Positions 22,580 to 34,101 of a stretch of 64,000 nt of DNA are shown here, piece by piece. The number at the start of each line of letters is the position of its first letter. Position 1 is the stretch's first letter. The position numbers and the translations under genes were made by a program. The DNA is from Coriolopsis trogii. Taxonomy: Eukaryota; Basidiomycota; Agaricomycetes; Polyporales; Polyporaceae. The stretch spans positions 434,001 to 498,000 of the forward strand of contig JAHYIO010000028.1 of assembly GCA_020543525.1 (NCBI GenBank), written 5' to 3'. Under the pieces are notes generated by a model. The model did no database searches. It was not told the DNA's origin and saw only the letters and a list, made by a program, of their open reading frames with translations.

Positions 22580-23469
22580 TTAGAACTTGACCTTGCTGAC
22601 AGTGTCCCAGAAGTGCTTGCCCTGGATCTCCGCAATCTCGAGTTCAAGCGCAGAAGGTTGGCGCGAGCCATCCCCGCCTGCGAAAGTACCCGCACCCCAT
22701 GGGGAACCTGCGCGCGTACATAAGTACTGTCACATGGTTGGCTCGGAGGAATATACTCACCACCGCGGACCTCGCTGAGGTTCGTGAGCTGGGCGAACGC
22801 CTTCGAGTAGCCAAGGGGAACGAAGTTCATGCCGTGGTGGACGAAAGTGGAGAGGGAGGCAATGACGGTCGACTCCTGACCACCTCCGGGGGACGCGGTG
22901 GAGACGAAGACAGACGCGTACTTTCCGGTCAGGGCGCCGCTCGCCCAAAGCTGGCCGGTGGCATCCCAGAAGGCCTTCCACTGAGCGGGGAAGTTGCCGT
23001 AACGGGTGGGGATACCGAAGAGGAAAGCGTCAAACTGGGGGAGGTCGGCGGGAGCAAGGATGGGGTAGTCGGGCTTGGCGGGAGCGTACATCTTCGTGAG
23101 GACCTCCTGAGGGAGAGTTTCGGCAATCCTGGAGGGCGGTCAGACTAGACGGCTGTAGAAATAAGCGCATATACTCACTGGTAGATGGTAGCTGAGCCAC
23201 CAGCAGACTCAATGCCCTTCTTTACGCTCTCGGCCACTGGACAGACATACATGTGAGCGAAGAGCAAGTGGCGAGTGGTTTGGATGTCACATACCCTTGG
23301 CGATGTGGCCGTACATAGTGTAGATGACAATGGCAACCTTGGGAGAAGACATGGCTGGAACGGTAGCGGGTGCGGGGATGGTGGGAGGAGGAGAGGGGGC
23401 TTTTGGTGCTTTAGCGGGGGCTGGCTCGTCGGAGTGGTTGTTCTTCAGTCGCTTGCCGGGGAAACACAT
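22580..23469 (-). CDS. Flavodoxin-like NAD(P)H:benzoquinone reductase (WrbA family)
   Basis: Four exons give about 240 residues. A two-electron quinone reductase with FMN is expected; in wood-decay fungi such enzymes reduce benzoquinones from lignin breakdown. The flavodoxin fold starts at [18 protein letters not shown], followed by [40 protein letters not shown] and [12 protein letters not shown]. The end reads [11 protein letters not shown]. An N-terminal extension ([16 protein letters not shown] plus a Pro/Ala linker) precedes the domain. I use the ATG at 23469 because the TATA box at 23513-23521 leaves only a short leader. The internal Met of MSSPKV is the alternative start. Confidence 0.9.
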
Positions 23470-23512
23470 CCAAGACGGCGGATGGAGACGGGTGGAGGGG
23501 CGGCGACATGGA

Positions 23513-23521
23513 CTTTATATA
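23513..23521 (-). promoter_or_regulatory. TATA box of the benzoquinone reductase gene
   Basis: Minus-strand TATATAAAG 44 bp upstream of the ATG at 23469. The short distance supports the upstream start codon. Confidence 0.55.
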
Positions 23522-23529
23522 CATCGATC

Positions 23530-25176
23530 CAGCGCCAAGGGCCAAGTGACCAAGACGGTCGTGAGATGTTCTGTCCTCGATTGGAGGTCGCCAGGTCTTC
23601 GATGGCCTTCTTCTCCTCGACGCGCCCGTCTCTCTCCTCCTTCCGTCTCTCCCTATCCCCGCCGACTGCTTTAGTTCAGCCTGAACGCCTGCTGTCATAT
23701 TCAGGGCTGCTGGCTGCCGTGTCCGGGCGTCGTAGAGAGGCGAGCGTTCCGGACGAGCACGGACAGGCGGTCAATCGAGGTCCAAGGCGGGTCCAAGTCC
23801 ATAATGCGGACATGACGCACTTGCCCGTTTGGGGAGCTATGACGCCCCTCAGAGGCGAATTTGCCTTTTACGGAAGGATTCTCTCGTCCGTCTTTCGCGT
23901 GGCTGAGTTCCCACCCATACATGGCTCGACGTTCGCACGATCGGTCTCTTCCTAATCCCTCGCCCGTATGGCTGCCATCGTTTGCCATAGCTTCAGCGTA
24001 ATGATTACAAACGAACTTGTCTCAGCGTAACCTCTATAGATCCATCCCTCTCACGGGTTCCCATCCCGCAAGCATGCAGGCCGATGGCGATCACCGAGTC
24101 TTCATCGTGGCACTCCTCGCCAAGTTGCACGTTGGCAACCCTGGTCTATCCGGTGAATGTCGCTTGGTAAGAACATTGCTGATTCATGAACTCGCCGTCA
24201 TCAGAATGACCTCGAGAGATGGAATGGTGTATGGCTAGGTTGTTAGCAGACGATCACGTCAAATATCCGTGTCGAGATTCATATTCGCCGGCGGGAGCTC
24301 CTATTCAGAATCATATTACGCTTCTACCCGCGCTGACTGATTGACTCCAACCCTAAAGTCAATTCTTTCACGTCAGGTGCTGAGTCAGAGCTTCGTTCGT
24401 TCATGCAACCCATCGACACGCGGAAAGATATCGATGGTGGTACCGGAGCTCGCCTAACATTTGTGTGGACGAGCTGGATATTGCCATTGACGGTGCATGA
24501 TAATGGGGGCACATGCACGTCTTTCGACACGAATCGCTGGTGTGTCGTATTGCTGACGGGCTGTGAGGGTCACTGGCTGACAGCCAAGGCAATACCGTTG
24601 TCTCATCCACTTCTGGATCAACCTGCTAAACTCGTGTATATGTGGTTATCATCTAACGTCGGTCATCGACAATACTGACAAAGAGCACTGATGGCTGTGC
24701 GCTCACAGCGGAAATGAAATCGCTATCTGGACGACACTCAACCATTCAACCTACGAACATATAATGCGACGTCTGCCCTCTCAAAGTCGGAGAGCTTCTC
24801 GATGCCATGGCTAACTATACCTTCATGACCCGTGCGCCCATACCAGCGTATCGGAACAGAAGCCAGGACCGATAGCTACGAACTCAACTTCGGGGAGTAT
24901 AGCAGCAGCGGCATCAATGAAAGCCCTTGCTCGTCGGAACTCTCGCCGTTCAGTGGATCATCAAAAGAGACAACTCTGAGAGATTTACTCCCAGTCAATC
25001 CAGCAGGGTGTTGCAAGTCATCGATCTGCCTTGCGAAGAAGAGGCCCGCGACGACGATCGTTCTGAAGAAACCAAACTCACGAATGCGACTCTGTCCGCA
25101 TCGCTCAACGCTCCCGAGCGAGCGAAGCTGAGGCACTGGATGTAATCAATGCCCCGCATGCCCATTGAGAGCTCCC
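23530..25176. other. Intergenic with one orphan exon-like frame
   Basis: No complete gene is seen. A plus-strand frame at about 24921-25145 reads LLVGTLAVQWIIKRDNSERF and ends in an acidic stretch (EEEARDDDRSEE) and a stop. No start or upstream exons were found for it. Confidence 0.35.
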
Positions 25177-26053
25177 TCATGCACTATGGATGCCGGAGGT
25201 GGGTAAAACGACCCGGAGAAAGTGGGCTAAATTGCACCGCCCCGGTGGTGGTAACCCGTGCAAACAACCACCTGCGGGACGATACCCCACAATGCCAAGC
25301 ACAGCGGTGTGAACGTTTGGGAAAGCGGACGCCAGAATGGCCTTCGAGAAGCTCTGTGTGCGCATGAGCGAGAGGTGCTCAACACGGGGCCAGCATCCTT
25401 GGATGTCTGCGTAACGCCTGGAGTAGAGGGAGGAGTTGTCGACGATCACCCTCCGTAGCGTTTTCGCAAGGGGCCGCAAAACTACAAGGAACTCGCAGAG
25501 CATGTGCAGTTCTGTACGGCAACCTCGGAGAGCCGACTGCGCATTCCTGCAAGTGCGCGGAGGCATGCATTTGTCGCAACCTCAAGGTGAACGTATTCGA
25601 GCGTGGTATACTCGACGAGGACACCAGGTAGTCCCAAGCATTGTTGAAGGTAGACTGCGTCCGACAGATGTTGCGCATGTGCCGCAAAGTTTCACCGAGA
25701 CGTGGACCCGCAACAGCATAGCGATCAGTGGGCCCGCCTCCGCGCTGCCAGAGCGCATCGTGCTCGAGAACGAGGGACCAGACTCGACAGTAAGCATAGC
25801 GGGTGGGATCGGAGAGGATGAACTCGGAGAACGAGAGCGTTTGTTGGATGCCATCTATGCAGGACGGATCCAAATGCTCTGAGTCTTGGGTGGGCAGAAT
25901 CGTGATGGGAGTATGGCCTAGAATGATCGACGAGAGAATGTACAGAAAAGCAAGCGTACGGATGCGTTGATTGACGTTTGGAAGGCGAAAGACATCATAC
26001 CGGGATAGGATGTCCAGAATAAGGAGGAGCACATCGTCTAGGAGGATCACCAT
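25177..26053 (-). pseudogene. Broken F-box-like gene
   Basis: The minus strand begins MVILLDDVLLLILDILSRYDVF at 26053. This resembles an F-box helix set and is followed by YILSSIILG and a leucine-rich body. The coherent reading then changes frame at least twice without splice sites. LGETLRHMRN is in frame one, QHLSDAVYLQQCLG...TLEYVHLEV in frame two, and EFLVVLRPLAKTLRRVIVDN...RVEHLSLMRT in frame three. The end is also short of an intact F-box protein such as the 497-residue one at 29003-30496. I read this as a decayed gene copy. Sequencing error is possible but would need two separate indels. Confidence 0.6.
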
Positions 26054-27080
26054 GCCGGCTTGGCTGAAGTTGAATCCACGTCTAAGCCTGTATCATGCAC
26101 GATACCAGATTGTACCACTGCAATGATGTCAAACCATAAACCCGCTCTATATGTGAGAGCAATACATCACTCACCCGGGCTGCCTGAAGATTGCGTGCAA
26201 TCTGTACGCCCTCTAGCTGAGTATCGGCGTGGACTGTTCAGAACTATGTAAGTACAATCTGAGGGTGTAGGAAGACCTAGATAAGGTGGGAAAATATTAT
26301 GCAAGCATACACGACCGCTGTGATTTGCGGCATCATTTGGCATGTACGTAACGCATGCACGTACTACATACTACATTATCATACATCCTCCGACTCCGGC
26401 TTTCGCTTCAAACCTCTATGCTCAGTACACAGTGCTTGACTCTGGCGACTATTCTAGGGCTTATTGAATTTGCGCCAACATCTCTCTTCCAGCTTGTCAG
26501 AGAGTCACGGTCTATACTTCACCGTACTAAGCACACATCCTGAAGTGCTGACAAGTTGATGACTATTGCGCACTGAAATTTCCTAGTTAGTGGTCGTGGC
26601 AATCGGGCCCCTTCCAAGTTACAGGTGCCACACTGACATACTTATAGAGACTCGCATTTTTCAGACTGTGACTTCTTGATAAGTCCACACCGCGTCTTTG
26701 AGGAACATTTCTGTTCATGAAGTGACTGTTATGTGCACCGCTGCGGAATTGGTGAGAACCTGAGGAATGATCATCGTCAGGGGTGCAAGATGCTAGAACT
26801 CGAGTTAGTGGTTTCATTTATTTCACTTACGAGTACTGATATATCAAACAGCGCCCGGTCAGGGACGGGGCAGCAAGCGTTCATATGTAACATTTCACCG
26901 CGCACACACACGGGCAAGGTCGGCTTTCCTGGTACTTATGGCATCCCGCGAAGCCTCACCAGCTCGTAGGAATCAAGGCCCTCAGCATTTGTCGTCCTTC
27001 TGCGTTGTCGGTCCTTCTTCCGACATCTATCTTCTCTCGAGCCTCCTTTCCTTCCCCACTCATGCTCTTCCCCTAGAATC
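26054..27080. other. Intergenic, AT-richer, no supported gene
   Basis: No coding signal, tRNA or repeat was recognised. The last 150 bp are the CT-rich leader of the membrane protein gene. Confidence 0.45.
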
Positions 27081-28759
27081 ATGACCTTCGGCCTTAACTG
27101 GTTCCTTCTCTTGCTGTGTTCATACATCATTCATGCTGCTCATGCAGGAACCGCAATTGCTGATGACAATGATGCTGGCATGTTTTACTCTGGCCTTTGG
27201 ATTCCAGATGGCGACCCAAATACCTTTGGACACCACGACACCTGGACGAACCAGAGCGGGTCTAGCGTGACGTTTGACTTCATCGGTGAGCACCAGCACT
27301 TCCCTGTTCTACGTGTCGGTGGAATTCACAACTTGATCAGGCACCCAGATACAGGTTTTCGCCACGAGGAGGCCTGAAGGTACATACCTCACCAACGTTT
27401 CGTTTTCGATTGATGGCGGCCCCCCCACTCTTTGGACATCGAGCGACTTCGTGCCCCAGATCACATATCGTAACTTGGTTTACACCTCGCCCTCCCTCCC
27501 TCCTTCACAGCACCACATCACAATAACCAATCTCGGCTCAATATTCTGGCTGGACTATGTGCAATTCACAACCGCAGACGTGCCAATCGTGCCACCCGAC
27601 AACGGTAACAACAGCCAAACCGATACGACGACCGCCAATACCACCCCGCCCACCACCAGCCAAGCTCGTCCACCCAGCACCACGCCCCACACAAACATAC
27701 TGTCGTCGCAGACATCGCACACGTCGGACGCGACCGCTTCCTTGACAAGTCATGCAACCTCCTCAGCCCCAGGAACCTCCCCAGGAACCTCGCCGACGCC
27801 GGCTTCATCAGTGACACCTTTGGTTGATCCGCATTCAGACTACAGCCGGACGCTCGCGAGTATGACCATTGCCGAGTCCACATCCCGTACGGACAGTATG
27901 ACGACGGCTCCGGCGGTCGCGGCAAACGTTGCCCAAAGCTCTTCGTCCCGCACTCCCGTGATCGTTGGCGTTGTCGTCGGTGTGCTGGGCGTGTTGGCCT
28001 TGTTGCTCGCTACCTTGTGGTGGCTCCGTATGCGGACTAGGGCGCGCACCGTAGGGTCGGAGCCGGAGATGACTTTCGCTATTCCATCAGGTAACTATTT
28101 CAAATGTCTCATAACATGCGTTGGGTTTTGCGTTGACAATGACGTGCACTGCAGATGTAGGTATCCATGCTGCATATTCCTCCAAGGAAGCCCCTCTTGC
28201 AAGTCCACCGGCAACACCGTACTCGGGAGTGCCTCTGCTCGGGACACCGATTGACCCTTACCGGGATCGTTACGTCCAGTCGCACAATCCTCCTTCGTCA
28301 TCAGGATATCCTGAATCGCGCCCAGATTCGCAAGACGCTTTACAACTTAACGCGAAGTTGTCGGAAGACAGAGCCTCCGCCATGCGATCTTCAGAACTGG
28401 CCGGGAGTGGGCCTTTAGTGTCTGGCCCCCGTAGGTCGTTGCCCACGCCGGACGGGCCTATCTCAAACACGACAAACAGTACTCTCGGAGAGAATCCCCA
28501 CATGTCCATGGCAACGTCCATCGCTCACACGTCGAGCACGTCCCCCTACTACGCACCAAGCGCCGCTTCACATTCGGCGTCCAGCGCGCTGTCTTCTCAG
28601 ACCAGGACGTTACGTCCTGTCAGGGAGTCGCGAGATGCTGGAGTGCGTCTGGCAGGTGGCCCATTGGGCGAGTCGGAGAACTGGGATGCGTTGACCTACG
28701 ACGAGGTGGAGACGTTGCCTCCATCATATGCACAACTTCACGGATTCAATGCACAATGA
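27081..28759 (+). CDS. Single-pass membrane protein with galactose-binding-like ectodomain
   Basis: Three exons. A signal peptide (FGLNWFLLLLCSYIIHAAHA) leads into an ectodomain with GLWIPDGDPN, GSSVTFDFIGTQIQVFATRR, VSFSIDGGPPTLW and ITNLGSIFWLDYVQF. That pattern is typical of the beta-sandwich in many Agaricomycete surface proteins. A long Ser/Thr/Pro-rich stalk follows, likely O-glycosylated. One helix (TPVIVGVVVGVLGVLALLLATL) and a basic stop-transfer (RMRTRARTV) come next. The cytoplasmic tail ends in YDEVETLPPSYAQL, containing a PPxY motif that could recruit WW-domain ubiquitin ligases. The ligand is unknown. Confidence 0.8.
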
Positions 28760-29002
28760 TGCGTAGTACACGCTCCACCAAACGCTTCATTGGGACCTTG
28801 TTGTCGGGAGGGAGGGCGGTTTTTGCTCTGTACACAGTACTCGTTCTCATATAATATACTACACGCTCCTTTATACTTATTTACCAGTGATACGCTGTAC
28901 GGTGTACAATTTTTCTACTGGTCGCATGGCATTCGAGTTGTACGCCAGAACAGGTCAATCGTCAGTTCTTTACAATGTACGCCGCTCTTACTCGAACGCA
29001 CC

Positions 29003-30496
29003 TCAGGCTCGGTCACGGTCATCACGACCGAGGTTCTCAACGTAGCGCGTCACGTCAGCCACCGAGGATGCTGGTACTTCGTCGACACTTCGCCCCTCGT
29101 CTTGCCAAGCGCGGAACCATCGACGCTCATAACGCTCCCCGTCCGTGTTCTCATCATCAACGATGAAGAACCCAACGAGTTCCACCGATGTGAGTTTGTG
29201 TGCGATCTTGGCTGCATCCGTGCGGTAATTGAAGTTTCTGTGATACCTCCTCCTATCTTCGCGCGTGTAACCTAAGGCCAACGCGATGAGATGGAGATCT
29301 GCAAGCTTTGCGAAATCCTGAATCTTGAAAATGCCATGATCATCGATCATCACCTTCGAACACAAGGCGGGATTACGCACGAGAAGAGATTGCTCTAGGA
29401 GGTTCATGCCGACGAAGGTTATCTCAACATAGCGCAAAGTTTGCCCCTCGAGACGGGCAACGCGTTCGGAGAAACCCTCGGGAATCGCGGAGGCATAAAT
29501 GGAAAGGGAAGAGGGGCGCGTATCCTGCAGCAGGCGCGACATGTCGTCCAACTTCTGTGGAGGAGTGATCTGACTTAGAACTAGACTAAGGCCCAACCGA
29601 AGGTGTCGGACATGCGAACGAAGAGGAATGTCGGTGAAGAGGAACGCATCGTCTAAAGTCGGCCAAGTCGTTGTTCCCGTGCCGTCCCGTACTGCGCGCC
29701 CCAGGCTCGGGATTGCAGAGAGGCGCGTGATGTTGGGGAAAGCACGAGTGGCGATCGGCAGGACTGTGATCAGGTCCCCTCCAAGATCAAGGGCTCGAAC
29801 GCGAGACCAAACAGCCAAATCAGGCAGATGTAGTGTTTGGGAAGCCACGATGTCCATGAGGGCCAGTGTCTCGAGGGAGTCGACATAAGTCCGGAGAGCT
29901 TCAAACATAGGATGGATGAATTTCTCGGTGATGTTGCTGAGCTCGATACGCCGCGGTCTGCTATGCATGTTACGTATTACTGCCAGAGCGTCAGTCCCAA
30001 TGACATCGAAGCTGACGGATTGCAGTCCTTCGTAGCCAGCGAGGACGCGCTGGAACGCCGGATAGTTTTTGAGGAGGCCATTCAGGTCACCGATGTGAAT
30101 GTGTTGTAGGTTCCGCATGTTGCTCATGGCGTTGGCAAGAAGTTTCATGGTCGCTTTTCCTGCTGGAGGATGGTCTGTCCCGGCTATTGTCCTGAGCTGC
30201 ATGGGGAAAAGCTTCAACGACCGGACGCTTGTTGCAAGGCTGACCCGTTTCGAGAGTATCAGCTCCACGAAACTCTTGATTTTTCTCAGATATTTCTGGG
30301 CCTCTTTGTTAGGCCGCGGCCCCGTCCACCGCGTGTACCGGCGGCTTAAGTTGCCGAGTACGACCTCTTCCAGTACACGCCGGATGGCCAAGTCATACGC
30401 GTGGCGGGATGTACGGGCAAAATGTGATGCATCCTTGGGCGAGAGGAGGTTTAGGATTAATGTGAGAATCTCGGGAGGTAGTTGGAGGAGCTTCAT
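29003..30496 (-). CDS. F-box protein with LRR-like body
   Basis: Intact single-exon gene of 497 residues with its ATG at 30496. The N-terminus QLPPEILTLILNLLSPKDASHF is a clear F-box, which in SCF ubiquitin ligases binds Skp1. The rest shows irregular leucine-rich units (NMRNLQHIHIGDLNG, DSLETLALMDIV, RVRALDLGGDLI, HVRHLRLGLSL, RYVEITFVGMN), the usual substrate-recognition part. The family is strongly expanded in mushrooms and the substrates are unknown. The broken F-box frame at 25177-26053 may be a relative. Confidence 0.8.
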   Translation of the reverse strand: MKLLQLPPEILTLILNLLSPKDASHFARTSRHAYDLAIRRVLEEVVLGNLSRRYTRWTGPRPNKEAQKYLRKIKSFVELILSKRVSLATSVRSLKLFPMQLRTIAGTDHPPAGKATMKLLANAMSNMRNLQHIHIGDLNGLLKNYPAFQRVLAGYEGLQSVSFDVIGTDALAVIRNMHSRPRRIELSNITEKFIHPMFEALRTYVDSLETLALMDIVASQTLHLPDLAVWSRVRALDLGGDLITVLPIATRAFPNITRLSAIPSLGRAVRDGTGTTTWPTLDDAFLFTDIPLRSHVRHLRLGLSLVLSQITPPQKLDDMSRLLQDTRPSSLSIYASAIPEGFSERVARLEGQTLRYVEITFVGMNLLEQSLLVRNPALCSKVMIDDHGIFKIQDFAKLADLHLIALALGYTREDRRRYHRNFNYRTDAAKIAHKLTSVELVGFFIVDDENTDGERYERRWFRAWQDEGRSVDEVPASSVADVTRYVENLGRDDRDRA

Positions 30497-30903
30497 GTTT
30501 GACTGATCCTATACGTCAACACGTCTCACATGAACCAATCAACATAGGCGTACCTCGTAAGTGAGCCGCTGTTTGTACCAGCAAACGACCTGGCACTGTC
30601 CGGGCGGATTGGAGTACTAAAACCCTCAGTCATTTAACAAGATATCCCTGGACAAGAGCGAGGTGAAGTACTCACCTCAAGCCTTACACAAATCCTCGTG
30701 ATGTAACTGGTCAAGATTAGAGAGTGGATGGACGTTCAGCGCTCAAGTGATAGTACTTACTTGGTTTGTGTTGAACCCGCTTGTTACCCGACATTACTTA
30801 GTCAGCAGAGTTCTTCTATCCTTGAGTCAACAATGCTAATCAGCGTATACTAGAACGCACGTAATCCTGCGCGAGGTCTACTAGTTCCTTTAAACTAATC
30901 AAT
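30497..30903. other. Intergenic between F-box gene and COG7
   Basis: About 400 bp with several short GT/AG-like signals but no coding frame. It holds the F-box promoter and the COG7 3' end. Confidence 0.45.
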
Positions 30904-33793
30904 CTATACCCAGCCACGCAACTTCGCCACCGTAGCCATGACGGTATCCTCCTTCTCTCCAGACGCAAGCGCCTCCCGCGCGTCCTTCAGCTTCTGCCGT
31001 CCGTCCATGTCGTCCACATCCACCCACTCCCGCCACTTCTCGAGCTCAGGCGACTCAACGTTGAGGGCCATGACGATATTCGATAGATACCCGAGGTCTG
31101 ACGAGAGCTGTGCCGCCCCTGCTGGGGTCAGCTTGCTGATACGCGGCAACACCTCCGACGTCAAGCGCGAGACGAGAGATAGCCCCAAGGACGAGAGCCA
31201 CGCCGCCGACACTGCTTCCGCCGTGAGGAGAGGAGGAATCGGGGCAGGGGACGTAACAGCGTGTCCAGGAGAGGCTTTCACGGAGAGAGATGGGGATTTA
31301 CGGGTGTGAGAGATACCAGCGGACGAGAGACTAGTCTCAGCCGCCGGAGCGGGCTCGACGAGCCCGCGCAAGAAATCGACACTGAGGAAGGGAAGCGTCT
31401 CGAGAGAGAACGCGAGCGCGTCATCGTCTGCGTATACTTCGAACAGTCGAGGAAGGTTCAGAAGACCTTCAGCGACGTGCTGCATGGTGCCACTCGGCGA
31501 AAGTGAAAAGGTCGGAACTTGAACTTCGCTGAGCGCGCTACCACTTATAAGTCCACGTTTTGCCTTTGGGTCACCAGGTGTGGCCCAAAGGGAGGAAGAT
31601 GCGTATGTGGCGAGGTACTTGTGCAATGGAGAAAGGATCGTATCCTGCAATGATTGCTGGCACGTCTTCGCAAGGTCGGAGATGGCGTTTCGAGCACCCA
31701 CCAGGAGAGGAGTCGGCGGAGCGAGCGATGGGACGGGAATAGCGAAGGTGAGCGGCGACCGACGGGGATCAGGAGTAGGTGGTGTCAGGAAGGCGTCACT
31801 CCGGGAGGGACCCTGCTGGCTGGACGGCTCGGGATCGACCTTGTTGAGCAATTCCTGCAGCTCGGCTGAGTTTAGACTCGATTGCATGAGCAGCTGAAGT
31901 TTGCCCCTGTTCGCCCCCGACGTAAGGACGCCAACAGGGTCTGTCCGCTGCTGGCGCAACGCCGTGGATATCTGAATAAGGTTCGAGCGTAGCTTCGCCT
32001 CAAACATGATCATACGATCGAGGAGGGTCCGCACAGCTTCGAGAAAGTGCAAGAGCGCCTGGATATCTGCCCAGTCATCCGCAGTATAGTCCAGGTCGGA
32101 GAGATCCTCGCCTGACGCAGAGGCGGTCAGAGACTGTCCACCCTGTCCGCTTCGTCGCGAACTGATCTCCGATTTGGACGCCTCGGCGAAAGCGACGAAG
32201 AGACGGTCGACGGACTGGACCAGACCAAGAGCACCGTACCCGTGCGTGAAGGCCGTACACCGCGCGATTGCTTCCTCGGCAACTCCAAAGATATCCACAG
32301 CGCGCTCTCTGAGGAGCCGTGCATAGTCAATGCGACCTTTGGAGTCCGTGGATAACACTATCTTCAGTGCATCTTCGACGAGCCGCGTTTCGAGCGCTGC
32401 ATAGTCAACCTGGAAGTCAACGAATGGTTCGAACAGCTCCTGGTCCCAGTCGAGCGTTGGGGGTGCGAGTGCAGCAGTGCCGCTGACTGAACCCCGGTGG
32501 GAGCCTGTACGGCGTGCCATAGATAGTGACATACGAGCGGATGACCGACGGCGCAGACGACCACCGGAAGGTTTGTCCCCAACCGGGGCAGCATAGCTGA
32601 CTTTTTCCATGATCTTGTCAGTCGCGGTAGCGAAATCTTCCGTCGCGCGGTAAGCAGCAATGAGCTGTACGAGGGCAGTGGCACCATAGTGGGTTGACAA
32701 CGCCTCCAGCCGTTGAGAAAAGGACGGTTGCAGCGCAGAGAGTGTGGAGGTTATCAACGCGGAGAGAGTAGGGCGAGGGTCTGGGAAAATGGCTGGAATG
32801 GAAGTGCGCTCGGTTTGCAGAATATTGAGGAAGGAAGCGTAGAAGGTGGGTAGGAACACCGATAGGGTCAAGGAGGACGGCTCAATGGGTGAACCGAGAT
32901 CGCAGTCGCGCAAGCGGGTATGTTGCCACTCCTCCACCAGAGGACCTCGCCGCGAACCATAGTAGTAATTACGGAACTCGGATTCCCGTTGAATGTTGGA
33001 AAATATGGAGAAATAGTTGCGACAGACCGCGACGTCTTGAGAGTTTACGGCTGCAACCAGCGCGGAGCTGAGGGACGCCTCGAGTTGGTTCTGCAAGCTG
33101 ACCATGAGAGTTCTCCTGTTTTCGTACTCAGGGGTGTTCTCAAAGACGACCATACTCTTCGACGCCTCGGAGAGCCTTTCCGCCGCCTTCTCATAGTTCT
33201 TCTCTCCCAGCAAGGAGGTCACGTCGCTCTCCAGTGTACTCCAACTTTCCGCCTCCCGCAAGACTTCTCGGGTAGCCTCCATGTTCCGCTTGACGGTGTC
33301 AAGGTAATGCAACTTCTCTAGCGCCGCATCTGTTACTACCCCAAGAGAAGATTTGGACTTGTTCTCGACGTTGTGGAGGACGCCTTGAAGGGAAAGCGCA
33401 CTCTCGCGCATGAAGTGGAGGTCATACGTGAGTCGAGACGCACCGCGAGAGATATCTTCAATCAAGCGGTCGACTTGCGCCGACGTATCCTCGGAGGCGA
33501 TCTCGAGCGTGCCCACCAGATGAGAGACGCGTCTGTCGAGTTCGGTCAAAGCGGTAGACCGCTCTGCATCGCTGGGCTCCTCCGACACTCCGAGGACGTC
33601 GTTTATCCACGAGACTACGTCTGCATGTTCTTCGAGGGTGTCGAGAAGCTCTAAAGATGACCCTGAGGTAGGAGAGGTGCCATTTTCTTTCACGCCATCT
33701 AGCAATCTTCTGGGGCACGCGTTCAGGATTTCAATAGGGTGAACCTCGATAGTATGACCTTCTTGCTCACTGTCCAGAAATATCTAGAGCCAT
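30904..33793 (-). CDS. COG7: Conserved oligomeric Golgi complex subunit 7
   Basis: Two exons give 942 residues. The 2.8-kb exon has no ATG near its 5' end, so I add a 23-nt first exon (33793-33771, MALDISGQ), joined by GTGAGC...CCCCAG to RLLDGVKENG. The N-terminal part HADVVSWINDVLG is the conserved start of Cog7. A helical, coiled-coil-prone region follows (ASRLTYDLHFMRESALSLQGVL, YLDTVKRNMEATREVLREAE). The product belongs to lobe B of the COG tether, which returns retrograde vesicles within the Golgi. Ser/Pro-rich low-complexity insertions occur near residues 640-680. The gene diverges from eIF3g. Confidence 0.88.
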
Positions 33794-34101
33794 TCAGATG
33801 GGTGCGGGGGCATACAGATAGAGTGAGTAGGGACCAATTGGGTTGAACCGGAGGACACAGGCAAGCAGACAGGCTACGGCGAGAGGCGAGGAGGGCTCGA
33901 CGCGGAACAGCTTGAGTGTGTGACTTTTCGCTGTGACCCTATAAGGGAACAATGCTGTCACCTGTTATCCCGGTACTAAAAGCGTTCTTACCCAACCTTA
34001 TTGCAAGAGTCACATCTGCGTGACTTGCTAAGAATTTGCTCGCTGACAGAAGCGACCGCGCAGGATCCTGGCTCTACCAAGCTCGCTCCCCAGCCTCCAC
34101 T
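33794..34101. promoter_or_regulatory. Divergent promoter shared by COG7 and eIF3g
   Basis: 308 bp between two ATGs pointing away from each other. No clear TATA box was seen on either strand, as is common for housekeeping promoters. Confidence 0.5.

Noticed and set aside
30904..33705. COG7 as a single-exon gene starting at 33705
   Set aside because: The codon there is TTG, not ATG. A short upstream exon with a good donor and acceptor restores an ATG and the frame.
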